64,000 nt of DNA from Marthasterias glacialis (taxonomy: Eukaryota; Echinodermata; Asteroidea; Forcipulatida; Asteriidae), in NCBI GenBank assembly GCA_911728455.2, contig OU452224.1:6762501-6826500 (forward strand). The letters run 5' to 3'. The notes beneath the pieces are model-generated. The model did not search any database. It worked only from the letters and a program-made list of their open reading frames with translations, and had not been told where the DNA came from. Made by a program: the position numbers and the translations under genes. This document shows, one piece after another, positions 22,591-33,373 of this stretch (its first letter is position 1; each line of letters starts with the position of its first letter).

Positions 22591-25500
22591 ATGAACCCAA
22601 CTAAGATGCTGACACGCAAGTCCTTCCGATCTCTAAGATGTATCACAGCAACCATCGTCATCGTCTTCTTAATCGGCTGCTTCCTAGCCATCGGAAGCAT
22701 CACAAAAGAAGAATCCCGCAAGGAGAATGAATTCAAAATGCACCAAGATGCCCTGAAGGACAGTCTAAAAATACACCAGCAAGCCCTTCAAATCAAAGCA
22801 AAAACCAAAGAACTCGAAGAAGCCAGAATTGAGGAAAAAAATGACCAACACAATGAACAAAATAACTTGCCGATTCCAGAGCTGGAAAACAAGCTACCGG
22901 CAGTTCCAGGAATCAAGTCCTCCCCCCAAGCCAACCTAAATAAGTTTAACATCAGTTCCGTACCTCTCCCAAATTATAATGTCCATATTTTTTACTATCC
23001 GTGGTACGGGAACCCAAAATATGATGGTAGGTATCTCCACTGGAACCATGACAGACTCAAGCACTGGGATAAAAAGATCGCCAAAAAATTCTCAACGGAG
23101 CAACACGAACCGCCAGATGATATCGGGGCTGGGTTCTACCCGGCGCTTGGCTGTTACAGTTCCAGAGATCCTTATGTGATTGATCAACACATGCGACAGA
23201 TGAGAATGGCTGGAACCGGTGAGAATGAGCAGGTTGTTTATTGAAGACACAGGTTGCGTTTCAAAGGTTAACCCTCCTACTCTTGGTTACATTTACCCAT
23301 GAGTTCACCAACCATGTGAACTGCCATACAACTGCCTGGGTTGTGTAGGGTGGAACAACTGTCGTGGCCGAGCGGTTAAGATCACCGGACTCAAGTTCTG
23401 GTGTTGTTGGCAGCAGAGTGTGGGTTCGAATCCCGGTCGTGACACTTGTGTCCTTGAGCAAGATACTCTACCATAATTGCTTTGTCCTTCGGATGGGACA
23501 TTAAGCCGTATTTCCCATGTACTAGGATAGGTAAAAGAACCTAGAACACTAACCGTGGAAGAGTAGGGGTTTACCCCGGTGTTTCTGGTTCACATGGCAA
23601 GCACCCTTGTCTACAGGTTTCCTCAGGCTTGAGAGGTACAGTGATTAAGTTCACTTATGAGGCATCCTTGGTTTCATTACCAGAAATGTATTTATAATAG
23701 AACTAATTGTGTATTGTGTAGATCACCACACAATAACATATTGCAGCAGGTGCAGTTCTACCGAGGGAGGGGGGGCTGGGAGGGGGCTTTAGCACCCCCT
23801 AAGTTTTTGTCAACCCCCCCCCCAAAAGAAAAACCCCCCAAAAAACCAAAAAAACAAACAAAAAAAAATGCAAGGAAAAAACAAACTTCCTGGAATATAC
23901 TGGATCTTCATTAAAAATTCAAATGGATAGTGCATGATCATTTTGTTCTGTCCACCGTCAAAACTTGAAGCCAAAAACAGGAAAATCCCCAGTGAAAATC
24001 CTGGATGCAAATATTACACAGATCCAAGCTTTACCTCCCATTTGAAGGAGAAAGCAAAAAGTTTCTCGTTCAAAGCCGTTTCCTTTTCATAACTTGCAAC
24101 TTACAAAACATCACAACTTGAGTCTGGTTCACGAGACAACACAGCCATTATTCATGGGAAAGCAGGTCGTCAGTTTACAATAGAAAACTCTATTGGAGGG
24201 TTTATGTTGCAACAGTCAATTATTTCTACCAGAAAAGCTGAAGTTTCGGAAATCCTGTCCTGTTTAAGTTGCCACTGGCAACTTTTTGAAGATGCCAGTG
24301 GCAACTTTTTGAAGATTTTGTTTGTTGTGGTATTTAATTTTAGATAGTCCTCTCTAGGTAAAAACTAGTCTTGGTTCCAACACCTTGTTTGTTTTCACGT
24401 CCAACGAATAATGCACTTTTAATATGCTATAAATAAACAATAGAGGGTGCTATTTCAAGTCCAAATTTGATTTCCAATGAACGCATCCAATCTAAAACTT
24501 GGACTTCAACAGCGCCCTCTACAGCTCATTACTTGTACGTGGGCAATGCAAATGTGGGATGTGACGTTACTTGTACGTGCGCAATTTGGGATGTGATGTG
24601 AAAAGGGTCTTGGGAACAAGACTAGGTAAAGACATGGGAAAAGACTATATTGTTTGAAATCACGAAAATTCTTTCTGATTTCCTCTACATGTAGGTGTAC
24701 TTGTGTTGTCATGGTACCCGCCAAACAAATCTGACGACGCTGGTTTCCCGAGTGATGACCTGGTACCCCTGTTGCTGGACGCCTGCCACAAATATGACCT
24801 CAAGGTAAATAGACTGACTACGACTCAATGGGAGACTCTTGCAGACGCTAGGTGGAAGCAGACATACCAGTTAAATCCATTGTTCTCAGGAAGTGTGCGC
24901 ATGCTCAAAGTCTGCTGCCAACTGGCATTCCAAGGTTTCCCATTGTGGGGTGAGCTTAACCCTCCTGTTTTTCGTGTCGTATGTTGAGCCTTATGAACAA
25001 TTTCTTCTCAGTTACTGCTGCTCTGTTTGTTTGTTTGTTTGTTGGGTTGTTTGTTTGTTTGCTTGCTTGTTTGTTTGTCTGTTTGTTTGTTTTTGGGGGG
25101 AGGAGATTGGTAAAATCCTAGCTCACCGGGAAATTTATCATCTGGTCACAAAACGGCACATAGAGCTTTGGTTGTGTGCCCCCCTTTTTGTCAATGTGTG
25201 GCCCTACCTCCTTTCGGCAAACCTTTTTGCGTTAAGTTCCAGTTGTTTAAAGATTTTTCGAAGCTCTTGAGCACACATGTGAACTGCATGGCGTGGACGA
25301 TTGTACATTTACACACGCCTTTAGGAAGCAGACACTGTCCACACACATGTACATTATATCGCCGTGTGCCTGGACGAAGGCCAGAACGAAAGTGTGACCG
25401 GAAAAAGGGCGGAAGCATTTAATGTGCAAAATTGTGTCTCAAGAAAAATGAGCGTGAAAGTTTGATCTGTTTTCTGCCATTTATAAGTCATTATAGGAAG

Positions 25501-27007
25501 GTTAAAGTCTGTATGGGAATGGGAGAGCACGTCTTTGGGGGTAATTCTAGCAACAAAAAATGCTACAGTTATGTAATATATTTTTGTAAAGGAGACATTA
25601 CATTGCTTTTGACCTTCTGCTGCTGAGACAAAAAGTACTTTGTGTGCTTAGAACATGGGCTTAAATACCCCGGGGGGATGGAGGGATATATATCCCCCCC
25701 ACTTTTTGTCCATGGGGGTGATGGTCCATAGCATCATCCCCCCCAAGATTTTTGGTCCTTAAAAAAAAAAAATTGTGGTTTTCACTGAAAAAGCACCCGA
25801 TAGCTTAGTAAATGAATAAAACATTTCTACGAACCCCTATAAGACAACACCCAGGCCCGTACATGCCCATCTGTAAGTGCAAACAGTGAGTAGACGGTCA
25901 TTTACACGAATGTTACGGAACCAAACTATGCATACCACTTTGCTGGAAAATAGATATCGTATTTGGAGGGACGGATAAGCCTGTGCAGGACTAGGTCTGC
26001 TCCAGTTAAAATTATACTAGTTGTAAATGAGTGTACATCTGCTATGAACATGCATGTAACCTTCCCCATGCCCCTTTGCTGGTGATCTCAGCATTATTCC
26101 TTTTTTTCCGTTACCATCCCCCCCTACTTTTTCCCAGCAAATTTACGCCACTTGGCAAGAAGAAGGTCGTAGAGCCTTACGCCCTTTTGCCGGGCACATA
26201 ATACACACAAGTAACTGTTTGTGTCTTCAGGCCAAATGTTGTACAAAAGTTATACAGAATGAGTTTATCTATTCTAACCTTGTCTTTTCTTTTTTATTTA
26301 TGTTATAGCTGGCATTTCATAGTGAGCCGTACAAGAACAGAACAGAGTTGACCTTTCTGAACGACCTGAAGTACATCATTGACACATATGGGAAGCACCC
26401 TGCGTTTTACAGGTACCACCACAAAGGCACAGATCTACCTCTTGTATACCTCTACGACTCCTACCTGACAAGCCCTCGGGCCTGGGCTCGCATCTTCAAG
26501 AGGAATTCCCCGCTGAGCATCCGGGGTACCAACTACGATGCAGTAATCATAGGTCTGTTTGTTGAGCAGAAACACAACTCCGAGTTATTCACGGGCGGCT
26601 TTGATGGGTTCTACACGTACTTCGCGTCGAATGTGTTTACGTTCGGGTCACGCTGGACCAACTGGAAGTTTCTGTCAACCACAGCGAAGCGCAACTCCAT
26701 GATTTTTATCCCGAGCGTAGGACCTGGCTACGATGACGTAGCAATCCGGCCCTGGAATGCCAAGAATACTCGGGAACGCCAGAACGGGGAGTACTACAAC
26801 AACGCCTTCACGGCCGCCATGAACTACACCCTCCCTATCATCTCCATCACATCATTTAATGAGTGGCATGAAGGGACACAGATTGAGAGCGCTGTCCCCA
26901 AAAATACAGGGAAGGTCAGATATTTGGACTACCGACCGAATAAATCTAACTACTATTTGGATTTAACGAGGCAATTAGTGGATAAGTGGCTAAGCTGGAA
27001 ACAATAG
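22591..27007 (+). CDS. MANEA: Golgi endo-alpha-1,2-mannosidase (GH99), complete, 3 exons
   Basis: Type II Golgi membrane glycosidase of family GH99. It cleaves inside glucosylated high-mannose N-glycans, releasing Glc(1-3)Man and giving a glucosidase-independent trimming route. Exons: 22591-23218, 24695-24804 and 26309-27007, 1437 nt in total, 478 aa (human about 462). Residues 1-16 are a short basic cytosolic tail, 17-37 a signal-anchor helix (CITATIVIVFLIGCFLAIGSI, listed in part), and 38-125 a charged, Glu/Lys-rich stem. The catalytic domain begins with IFYYPWYGNPKYDGRYLHWN. Later blocks are SWYPPNKSDD, AFHSEPYKNR and YLYDSYL. NEWHEGTQIE holds the two family catalytic glutamates (about residues 431 and 434). 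The domain is intact and all phases close. Introns hold a SINE and microsatellites. MANEA and the MANEAL paralogue cannot be fully separated here. Confidence 0.93.
23361..23610 (+). mobile_element. tRNA-Leu(CAA)-derived SINE, family A
   Basis: The head is GTCGTGGCCGAGCGGTTAAG, then GACTCAAGTTCTGGTG, then the B box GGGTTCGAATCCCGG. The body includes CCTTCGGATGGGACATTAAG. It is followed to about 23700 by the tail of another SINE family (TTGGTTTCATTACCAGAAA). It lies in MANEA intron 1. A tRNA scan might call the head as tRNA-Leu, but it is a retroposon. Confidence 0.78.
25020..25098. repeat. (TGTT)n microsatellite
   Basis: Irregular TTTG/TGTT repeats in MANEA intron 2. The rest of that intron (24805-26308) shows C/G-rich blocks near 25680-25760 but no gene. 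Confidence 0.85.
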
Positions 27008-27012
27008 TGTTT

Positions 27013-27122
27013 ATAGATTATTATCATTCGACCGCCATCTTTGTCATGTTCCTCACTTGTTATAGCAATAACCAATACCCATTTTCATTATACTATAAGG
27101 TAACCAGACTGTTTTGCACTTT
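27013..27122. mobile_element. Truncated copy of the TAGACCTTTATCATG element in the MANEA 3' end
   Basis: Starting six bases after the MANEA stop, the sequence ATCATTC(G)ACCGCCATCTT, TGTCATGTTC and GTAACCAGACTGTTT is a diverged match to the first half of 45639-45816 and 60682-60857. The right half is missing. If transcribed, it forms the beginning of the MANEA 3' UTR. Confidence 0.6.
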
Positions 27123-27166
27123 GGCGACTGCGGCTATTGCTAACGGTGTTGCTAACGGTGTTCTCC

Positions 27167-27349
27167 CTCTGCCTTCAGATTTTTTTGCGAGGCAAAATAG
27201 ACCGTTCCGGCCTGTCAATCAAACTGTGCGCATTGACCAATTGGATCAGGCCTTTTGGTCATGTGACCTCGGTCAAACTCGGTCACACGTGCAGTGTAAA
27301 CGTACACAAACTAATTGTTAACTTTGTACAATCAACGGTCTATTGCCGT
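27167..27349. repeat. Duplicated segment with TAGACCGTTCC element, copy 1
   Basis: CCTCTGCCTTCAGATTTTTT, then GCGAGGCAAAATAGACC and a body through CACACGTGCAGTGTAAACG, match 27725-27914 nearly base for base. The right end, ACGGTCTATTGCCGTCA, is shared, but the stretch just before it is replaced. The element proper is about 27198-27342. Confidence 0.75.
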
Positions 27350-27724
27350 CATGGGCAACACCGCGATTAAGCCGCAGTCGTTTATTCGCTGCCTCTGATT
27401 GGTAATAGATTACTTTGAATGGAAGAATGACAAGCGGTCGTCCTACCATATAGAATGAATAGTTTATATTTTTTTACTTCCTTACTGATGAGATATTTGT
27501 ACGAGGATTTTTTTTCCAGATCTCAGATTTATTACGAAGTGATGTTTGAAGCTTTGCATGGTGGGAGGGGTAATAAGTTACTATAACTAGTAAACTTAGG
27601 GGTAAAACCATGTAGAAATGTATTTTGGGAGGAGTGGTGGCTCTGAAAAGAGCCAGTGTGGTCTCGACAGTTCGAGCAGTATACTCTGCTCGTCTTCAGG
27701 AGAAAGAGCATTATTGTTCGCCCT

Positions 27725-27914
27725 CTGCCTTCAGATTTTTTTGCGAGGCAAAATAGACCGTTCCGGCCTGTCAATCAAACTGTGCGCATTGACCAATTGG
27801 ATCAGGCCTTTTGGTCATGTGACCTCGGTCAAACTGGTCACACGTGCAGCGTAAACGTACACAAGCTAAGGTGTGTGGGCGGGGCTTGTTGCCAAAGCCG
27901 GAACGGTCTATTGC
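27725..27914. repeat. Duplicated segment with TAGACCGTTCC element, copy 2
   Basis: The element 27754-27910 has complete inverted ends, TAGACCGTTCCGGC and GCCGGAACGGTCTA. Flanks on both sides (TTCAGATTTTTTTGCGAGG and TTGCCGTCA) are shared with copy 1, so the duplicated unit is larger than the element. Confidence 0.78.
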
Positions 27915-28259
27915 CGTCACAGAAATGAAAGCTTCGGTCCTTCTTGTCCTTGAAATGACATAGGGAGTCTGTAAACCTCTAAAACGTAACATCCTGTGTA
28001 TTTTGTGGGCTTCATCTTTAGACTAAGAGGAGACTGTTAACTTTGTACAATAGCAATTCTATTGTATGGTGTGCTACTACACGAGCAACTGTTACCCCCC
28101 CCCCCCCCCCCCCGGCCACCAACCCCCCGCCCCCTTGGGTGCACCACTGCCCTGATGTCATGTGACACATTTTATAACTAGATACAATATCAATTTGAAA
28201 GCAATGAGTATATAATTACAGAGGATAATCTAAAAATTTTTAAAGTATATTGATTAGTT

Positions 28260-28420
28260 CAGTGGCGTAACTTGCCCTCTTCTTGCCCCCTCCCCCCCCC
28301 AAAAAAAAAATAAAATGCACAAATGATTGGTTCGATAAATTAAATAGGACTCCCCCCTCAAAAAAAAAAAATAAATAAAATTCTTTGCCCCCAAATGAAA
28401 ATGTCCGGTTATGCCACTGG
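28260..28420. mobile_element. MITE, CAGTGGCGTAACC ends, copy 2
   Basis: The left end AGTGGCGTAACTTGCCC and right end CCGGTTATGCCACTGG are inverted. The interior has poly-C and poly-A runs and AAAATGCACAAATGATTGG as in 19484-19706. A C run at 28087-28113 lies just outside. Confidence 0.7.
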
Positions 28421-29866
28421 ATTAGTTTCATTTTCGGTTTTCGTTTCCCAATCGTACAGGACTACAGATTTAATTTTTTATATTTGATTGTAATTTTTCA
28501 GTAGTAATGTCGGGGACTTTTTTGTTATGGTGACACCTTATTTTGTAAATTCGTCGATTCAGGACTCTCAGGTTGTTAGTGCAGTTTGTACGGATGATCA
28601 TACATGTGGTTTTGCATAAAGGGTAAATGGAGTTCATTGATCAAGGCAGGTCTCCAAAGTAAATGTTTGGGCGAAAAGAAACACTAATTTTTGAAGGAAA
28701 ACATTAATGATGTAGTTTTTTAAAATTGTTTTCGCATTTTTCATTTACAACACTTTTGATCATTACAGATATGAAAATTGCAGTTAACTACCTTATGGCA
28801 CTGAGCCGACGAACAGACTGTGCAAAAAGACTGTATTTTTATGAAATAAAATCTTCGATGTTAATAAAATCTTCTTTTAAAGTTGTATTTAATAATAAAT
28901 AATAATAATATTAGTAAAATTTATATAGCGCCAAATCATTTTGTTAAAAAGCTCCCAGGTGCTTTACAAAATTCTTGAATATAAAAATACTCATTGTATT
29001 TTTTTTTTTAAATAAAAACAATTTCAACTTTTTTTGTGATTCAGATAATTTGTTAAAGTTAGCATTGAAGCAAAATTAAGACTTGATACGAGGATGGGTT
29101 TTCAACCTAACTATTTATAATAATCGATGTACATGTACGGAGCCTTAAACTTCACGCACTTTCCAAACAGTGGTAATTAGTGTTTAAATTGCGAAAACCC
29201 AATTTTGGCACAGTGGAATTTCACTCAAATTGAATCATTCATAACATAATTTAACATTCCCTCAACAACAACAACAACAAATAAATAAAGAAGAGTAACA
29301 CGAAAGAAAAAGATACTACAAATAATAAGTCTAAAACAAACAAATTTGTAAATAAAACAGGCATGGTATTTGGTTTTGGGAAAAAAAAAACAATAGGAAC
29401 TTATTTTAATTACAAGGGCTGACTAGCCTGTACACATGGTGTATGCTTTAATAGACTTTTCAGGCTGTTTCATTACAATTTTTTCTGATTTTGCTATGGG
29501 TAAAAAAATCGGAAATCAGACTAAAGTGTAGTAAATTAGGAAGAATATCATGCCTGATGTAAGAAGTCAATTTTTAATGCAACAATTTTAAATATTTTAA
29601 ATATGTGTTCTATCGCATTGTTCATTATTCATTTCATCTTGCATTAGAATCTAAAACCGCAATTATTGTAATTATTGAGCTTCATTTTGTTTACTTTAGT
29701 TTACTTTATGTGGTGTATGTCTCTTAAGTCTTTCACTATGGAATATAATGTACAGCTGTGACGGAATTGTTTAATATTTTGTCTATTTCGAGCCGCTGGC
29801 AGCGGCTCTCTGGTGTATGAAGTAATTCACCAAGCCACTGTGAGTGGCACGCCGTAGTGAAAGAGC
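28421..29866. other. AT-rich intergenic stretch
   Basis: No gene is seen. At 28885-28975 an inverted retroposon-type tail (AATAATAATA, then TTATATAGCGCCAAATCATT) is visible. A (CAA)n run is at 29262-29280. Confidence 0.5.
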
Positions 29867-30222
29867 TAAAGCCCCAGCTTAACATTGACAAGCAAGAAAG
29901 ACATTTACCTTAATACATGATACCTTACATGGTATAAAAATTATATGGTCGAAAACTTTCCTTGAAATATTTCTGCCTGAAGTGTTATCGTTTTTAAAAT
30001 AATAAATGAAATAAGACCAATTTTCGTCTCACGTGAGACCAAAACTCTGCCTAAGACAGCGTGCAAAAATGCTGGATGCATTTTTACCGTTTTCTCGCAA
30101 ATGAAACAACGAAATGGGCTGAAATTTCCACAGTTTGGTTTTATTACATGCATCTTGATTTGTGCAAAGAATGGAATCATTTACAGACAATTTACCAATG
30201 TTGACTTGTGGATTTAAGCTTA
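29867..30222. mobile_element. MITE, TTAAAGCCC family, copy 3
   Basis: It starts CTAAAGCCCCAGCTTAACATTG, shown here as TAAAGCCCCAGCTTAAC, and ends CAATGTTGACTTGTGGATTTAA in shortened form TTGTGGATTTAA. The body matches 6532-6854 (GATTTGTGCAAAGAATGGAA, ATTTACAGACAATTTACCAA). It is the more divergent end pair of the three copies. Confidence 0.72.
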
Positions 30223-30496
30223 AAGTGTACATTGTATGTCAATGCTATTTAATGGCAAGTTGTTCCTAACAGAGAATTTGCTATGTATATATTTTTGGAA
30301 ACTAATTTAATGGAGTTAAATGACTCCACTGAAGAGAAAATAATAATAAAGATAAATATGTAACTAGGTAAATAAGTAAAATAAATTGATAAATGAGTCA
30401 ATAGATAAAAAAGTAATGCTCAGTTTGTGTTGTATTTTTGTATCAGTGTATGTGATGTTGATTGTTGTTGATGAAGTTGTCAAAATAGAGTCGTAT

Positions 30497-30778
30497 AATA
30501 TTTATTATTTATTATATCTTTCTGGTAATGAAACCAAGGGACCCTCAAAAGTGACTTGCACTGTGACCCGTAGGCCTGAAGATACCTGTGTGGAGAAGAT
30601 GTTGAAGAAATGTCAGTTTTAGATGTGGGAGGAAAACCCCAAATAGGGAAAACCCACGCAATCAGGTAGGGATTGAAAACCCAATCCACATGCAAGGCTC
30701 CAGTCCGGGATTCGAACCGGGGTCCACAGAGGTGAAAGGCAGGGAAAGAAACCACTGAGCCAACCTGAATGCCAGAAT
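30497..30778 (-). mobile_element. tRNA-derived SINE, family C, copy 1
   Basis: On the minus strand: A-box-like GTTGGCTCAGTGGTTTCTTT and B box CCCCGGTTCGAATCCCGG. The body runs GTGGGTTTTCCCTATTTGG and ACAGGTATCTTCAGGCC, and the tail is TTGGTTTCATTACCAGAAA followed by an AT-rich run. Other copies are at 59698-59985 and 43041-43257. Confidence 0.8.
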
Positions 30779-31854
30779 ATCCCTTGAGAGAGAGAGAGAG
30801 GGTGGGGTGGGGCAGGTGGGGGAACCCCCCCCCCCCACAAAAACTTAATATTAATGTGCTTTGTTCAATCCATTATAAATCATCTTATTTTGTATTGATT
30901 TCAGCCTTGGTAGACTGTTTTGCCTCTATTCTCTCATTCTATAATTTTCTCATTTTATGATATGCACTTTACTTCGTGTATTATCGTCTATACATTAACT
31001 GTGATTTATTAAGTATCTTATGTTTATGCTATTTAATAGCAAGGTTGTTCATTTACAAGTGCGTGTAATTTTGTTATTATATTTTTGCATCCGTTTATGT
31101 GATGTTGATTCTTTTTTGAATTTTCGAGAAAAAAAAGTAAACGAACGGAGTCGTATAACTCCACCCAGGAGAAGAAAAAAAAACACAACAAATTAAAAAA
31201 TAATTAAATTATTAAAAACAGAAAAGAGAACTGAATAAATGAAACAAAAAAATCTGATTGAAAGCCTACAAGAAAAAGAAAAAAAATATGAAAGTCTGAA
31301 GAATTCGCTTATTGCCCCAATGCACGCACGTCACACCCGACGACTGTGCCACGCTCACCATTTTGGAAACCAAAAGGTCTACACCAATGATCTCCTAAAT
31401 GCTCTCTAATAACACACAGTGACATTGACTTCCAAAATGGCGCAACTAAGATTCTCGTGACAATGACGTCAGGTGACGTCAGTGCTTCGCTTTTATTCTC
31501 TTAATAGGCCTACTGAAGGTCCCAATTCCTTTTCTGTAGTGTATTTTCATCTGCTTAATGTATCAGCGATATTTTTGACGGAAGGAAGACCTGATAATTA
31601 TTACCGGTATAAGATTTGATTCAGAGGACCCATGACTATTGTATTGTGTCTCAATTCTCCAGAAAAATTCATTAAAATTGGATTGACGATGATCACGTGC
31701 TGGATGGAGCTTGGGGTGGATTGGATGATGTGTCATTTTCAAGGCCTATTACTCTTCAAAGGGGCACATTGCCTTCAAATCTCTGAAAATGTTGCTGTTC
31801 TGAATTGCTACTTGATCTTTTTTTTAAGAGTTGCCCATGCAATTAAACACCGAC
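30779..31854. other. AT-rich intergenic stretch
   Basis: A (GA)n run at 30786-30801, a C run at 30825-30837 and A-rich DNA at 31120-31290. A pair of imperfectly inverted 'CCATTTTGGAA / TTCCAAAATGG' words (31359 and 31430) may be the ends of a small element. No gene is seen. Confidence 0.45.
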
Positions 31855-32005
31855 AGTGTTCTGTAAAGGGGGACTTTGGAGACGCTGGTGGCAGCAGACG
31901 CAACGGTCCTTTTTGACAGTTCTGAGCATGCGCGCACATGCTCAATATTGCGCGCACAGTTCTGGGCATGCGTACTACTGATGAGAACTGTCTCCCATTC
32001 GTGAG
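31855..32005. repeat. Dispersed repeat, second copy of the 5750-5935 family
   Basis: Shares GACTTTGGAGACGCTGG, GGCAGCAGACGCAACGG, TTTGACAGTTCTGAGCATGC and a closing ATGAGAACTGTCTCCCATT with 5750-5935. Confidence 0.6.
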
Positions 32006-32548
32006 TAGTGAGTCAAAAAACATACATTTTGTCTCTGAAAATACAATCAGCTGAACCACACTTTACATTGAGAAACAGTATGGTCCGCCATTTTGTAGAG
32101 TCAAAAATTTGGTTCTACAAAATGGCGGACCGTGTTCTGGCAGGAAAAAAACAACAAAACAGCAACAACAACAACAAAAAACAGTTTCAAGCCCTAAAGT
32201 GCCCAATCGGAAGGCAATGCATCCTTAGTGTACGTGTGTCTTCAAAATAATTATGCGGGCGTTATGTTAATTTAGCAAAGAAGGCTCCCATTCCCCCCAT
32301 TTTTTTTGCTGGGGGGGGGGGGTGGGGGAGTAGGGTTGGGCGGGACGGGGTGGGCGATGGATCTCTCTTCGAGGGCATAAGCGAGTGACAATCTCTTGCA
32401 CTCTCCACTAATCTGTGACTTTATAAAACTTATTTGTTATTTAAATTAAAAATTATAATGGGTGACATAAGCAGAATGTTGTTTTACATTTGGTCACGAC
32501 GTCTTTGTAGTTCATGAACATTATGCACATGCATATAGGTCTAACTAT

Positions 32549-32704
32549 GGCCGTTTACGAAACCACGGTTTGGGCTTGGGCTCCGGGCTTGGGCTCGGTC
32601 CGCCTGTTTGAAGCCCCGTAAGGAAAACACACGTTTTCTAAATAACTGAGAGAGCCTAAGCCCAAGCCCAAGCCCAAGCACAAGCCGTGGTTTCGTAAAC
32701 GGCA
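32549..32704. mobile_element. MITE, ACCACGGTTTGGGCTTGGGC family, copy 2
   Basis: The arms GCCGTTTACGAAACCACGG ... CCGTGGTTTCGTAAACGGC are perfect inverted repeats of about 19 bp, followed by GGGCTTGGGC-type repeats in both arms. The interior is shared with 21748-21886. This is the cleaner copy and defines the ends. Confidence 0.85.
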
Positions 32705-33373
32705 TATGTGCTCATTCTTAATCCAACATGGCTGCTCGAGGCTATTGTGACGTCACTGGAGTAGTGCCATTGATCTCTATTAATACTGTATTACAGTATT
32801 ATGGAGATCAATGAGTAGTACATACTTAATCCTTGACTGTCGCAGCGTTTCGTTTGATAGAGGTCACGTTACATGAAACAAAACCGGTGCACGTATCCGA
32901 CGCCCTCTACTGCGCTCCAAAGCAGATAGCAGCACGTTAGTGTGTAATCTTTGCTGAACAATCGCTCATCACGCCTCACTGTTCAAAAGCATTTCTTATG
33001 ATGGAAACTTAATGACAACAAGATACGGAGTCTTTGTAAAAACATGTGAAAAGCAAGTACAAGAGCGGCTATCATTAATTATTCATTTAAATCCGCAAAG
33101 AAACAGCGACTCGAAGCATTTTCTGAGGGTCTTGTAATCATATTGAAGCCAGCAGTTTGTGGCCGTGGCTTTGAGAGTATTACGAGCACGTGAGACAAAT
33201 TAAGCACGTAGGGAAGCTCCGATTGGCCCGTCAATTTAACCAGCCCCGTTTAATCCTGCCGAATATGATCTTAAAACCCCGAAGGACAGTCGTGTGAGCA
33301 ATTTTAAAGTGAGAGCGCTCAAAGATTCAGTTTGTGGATGAAGCGACACATAATCAGTGCGAGCTGAAGCAAA

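Noticed and set aside
23361-23447. Functional tRNA-Leu gene
   Set aside because: Mispaired acceptor arm, immediate SINE body, and many dispersed relatives.
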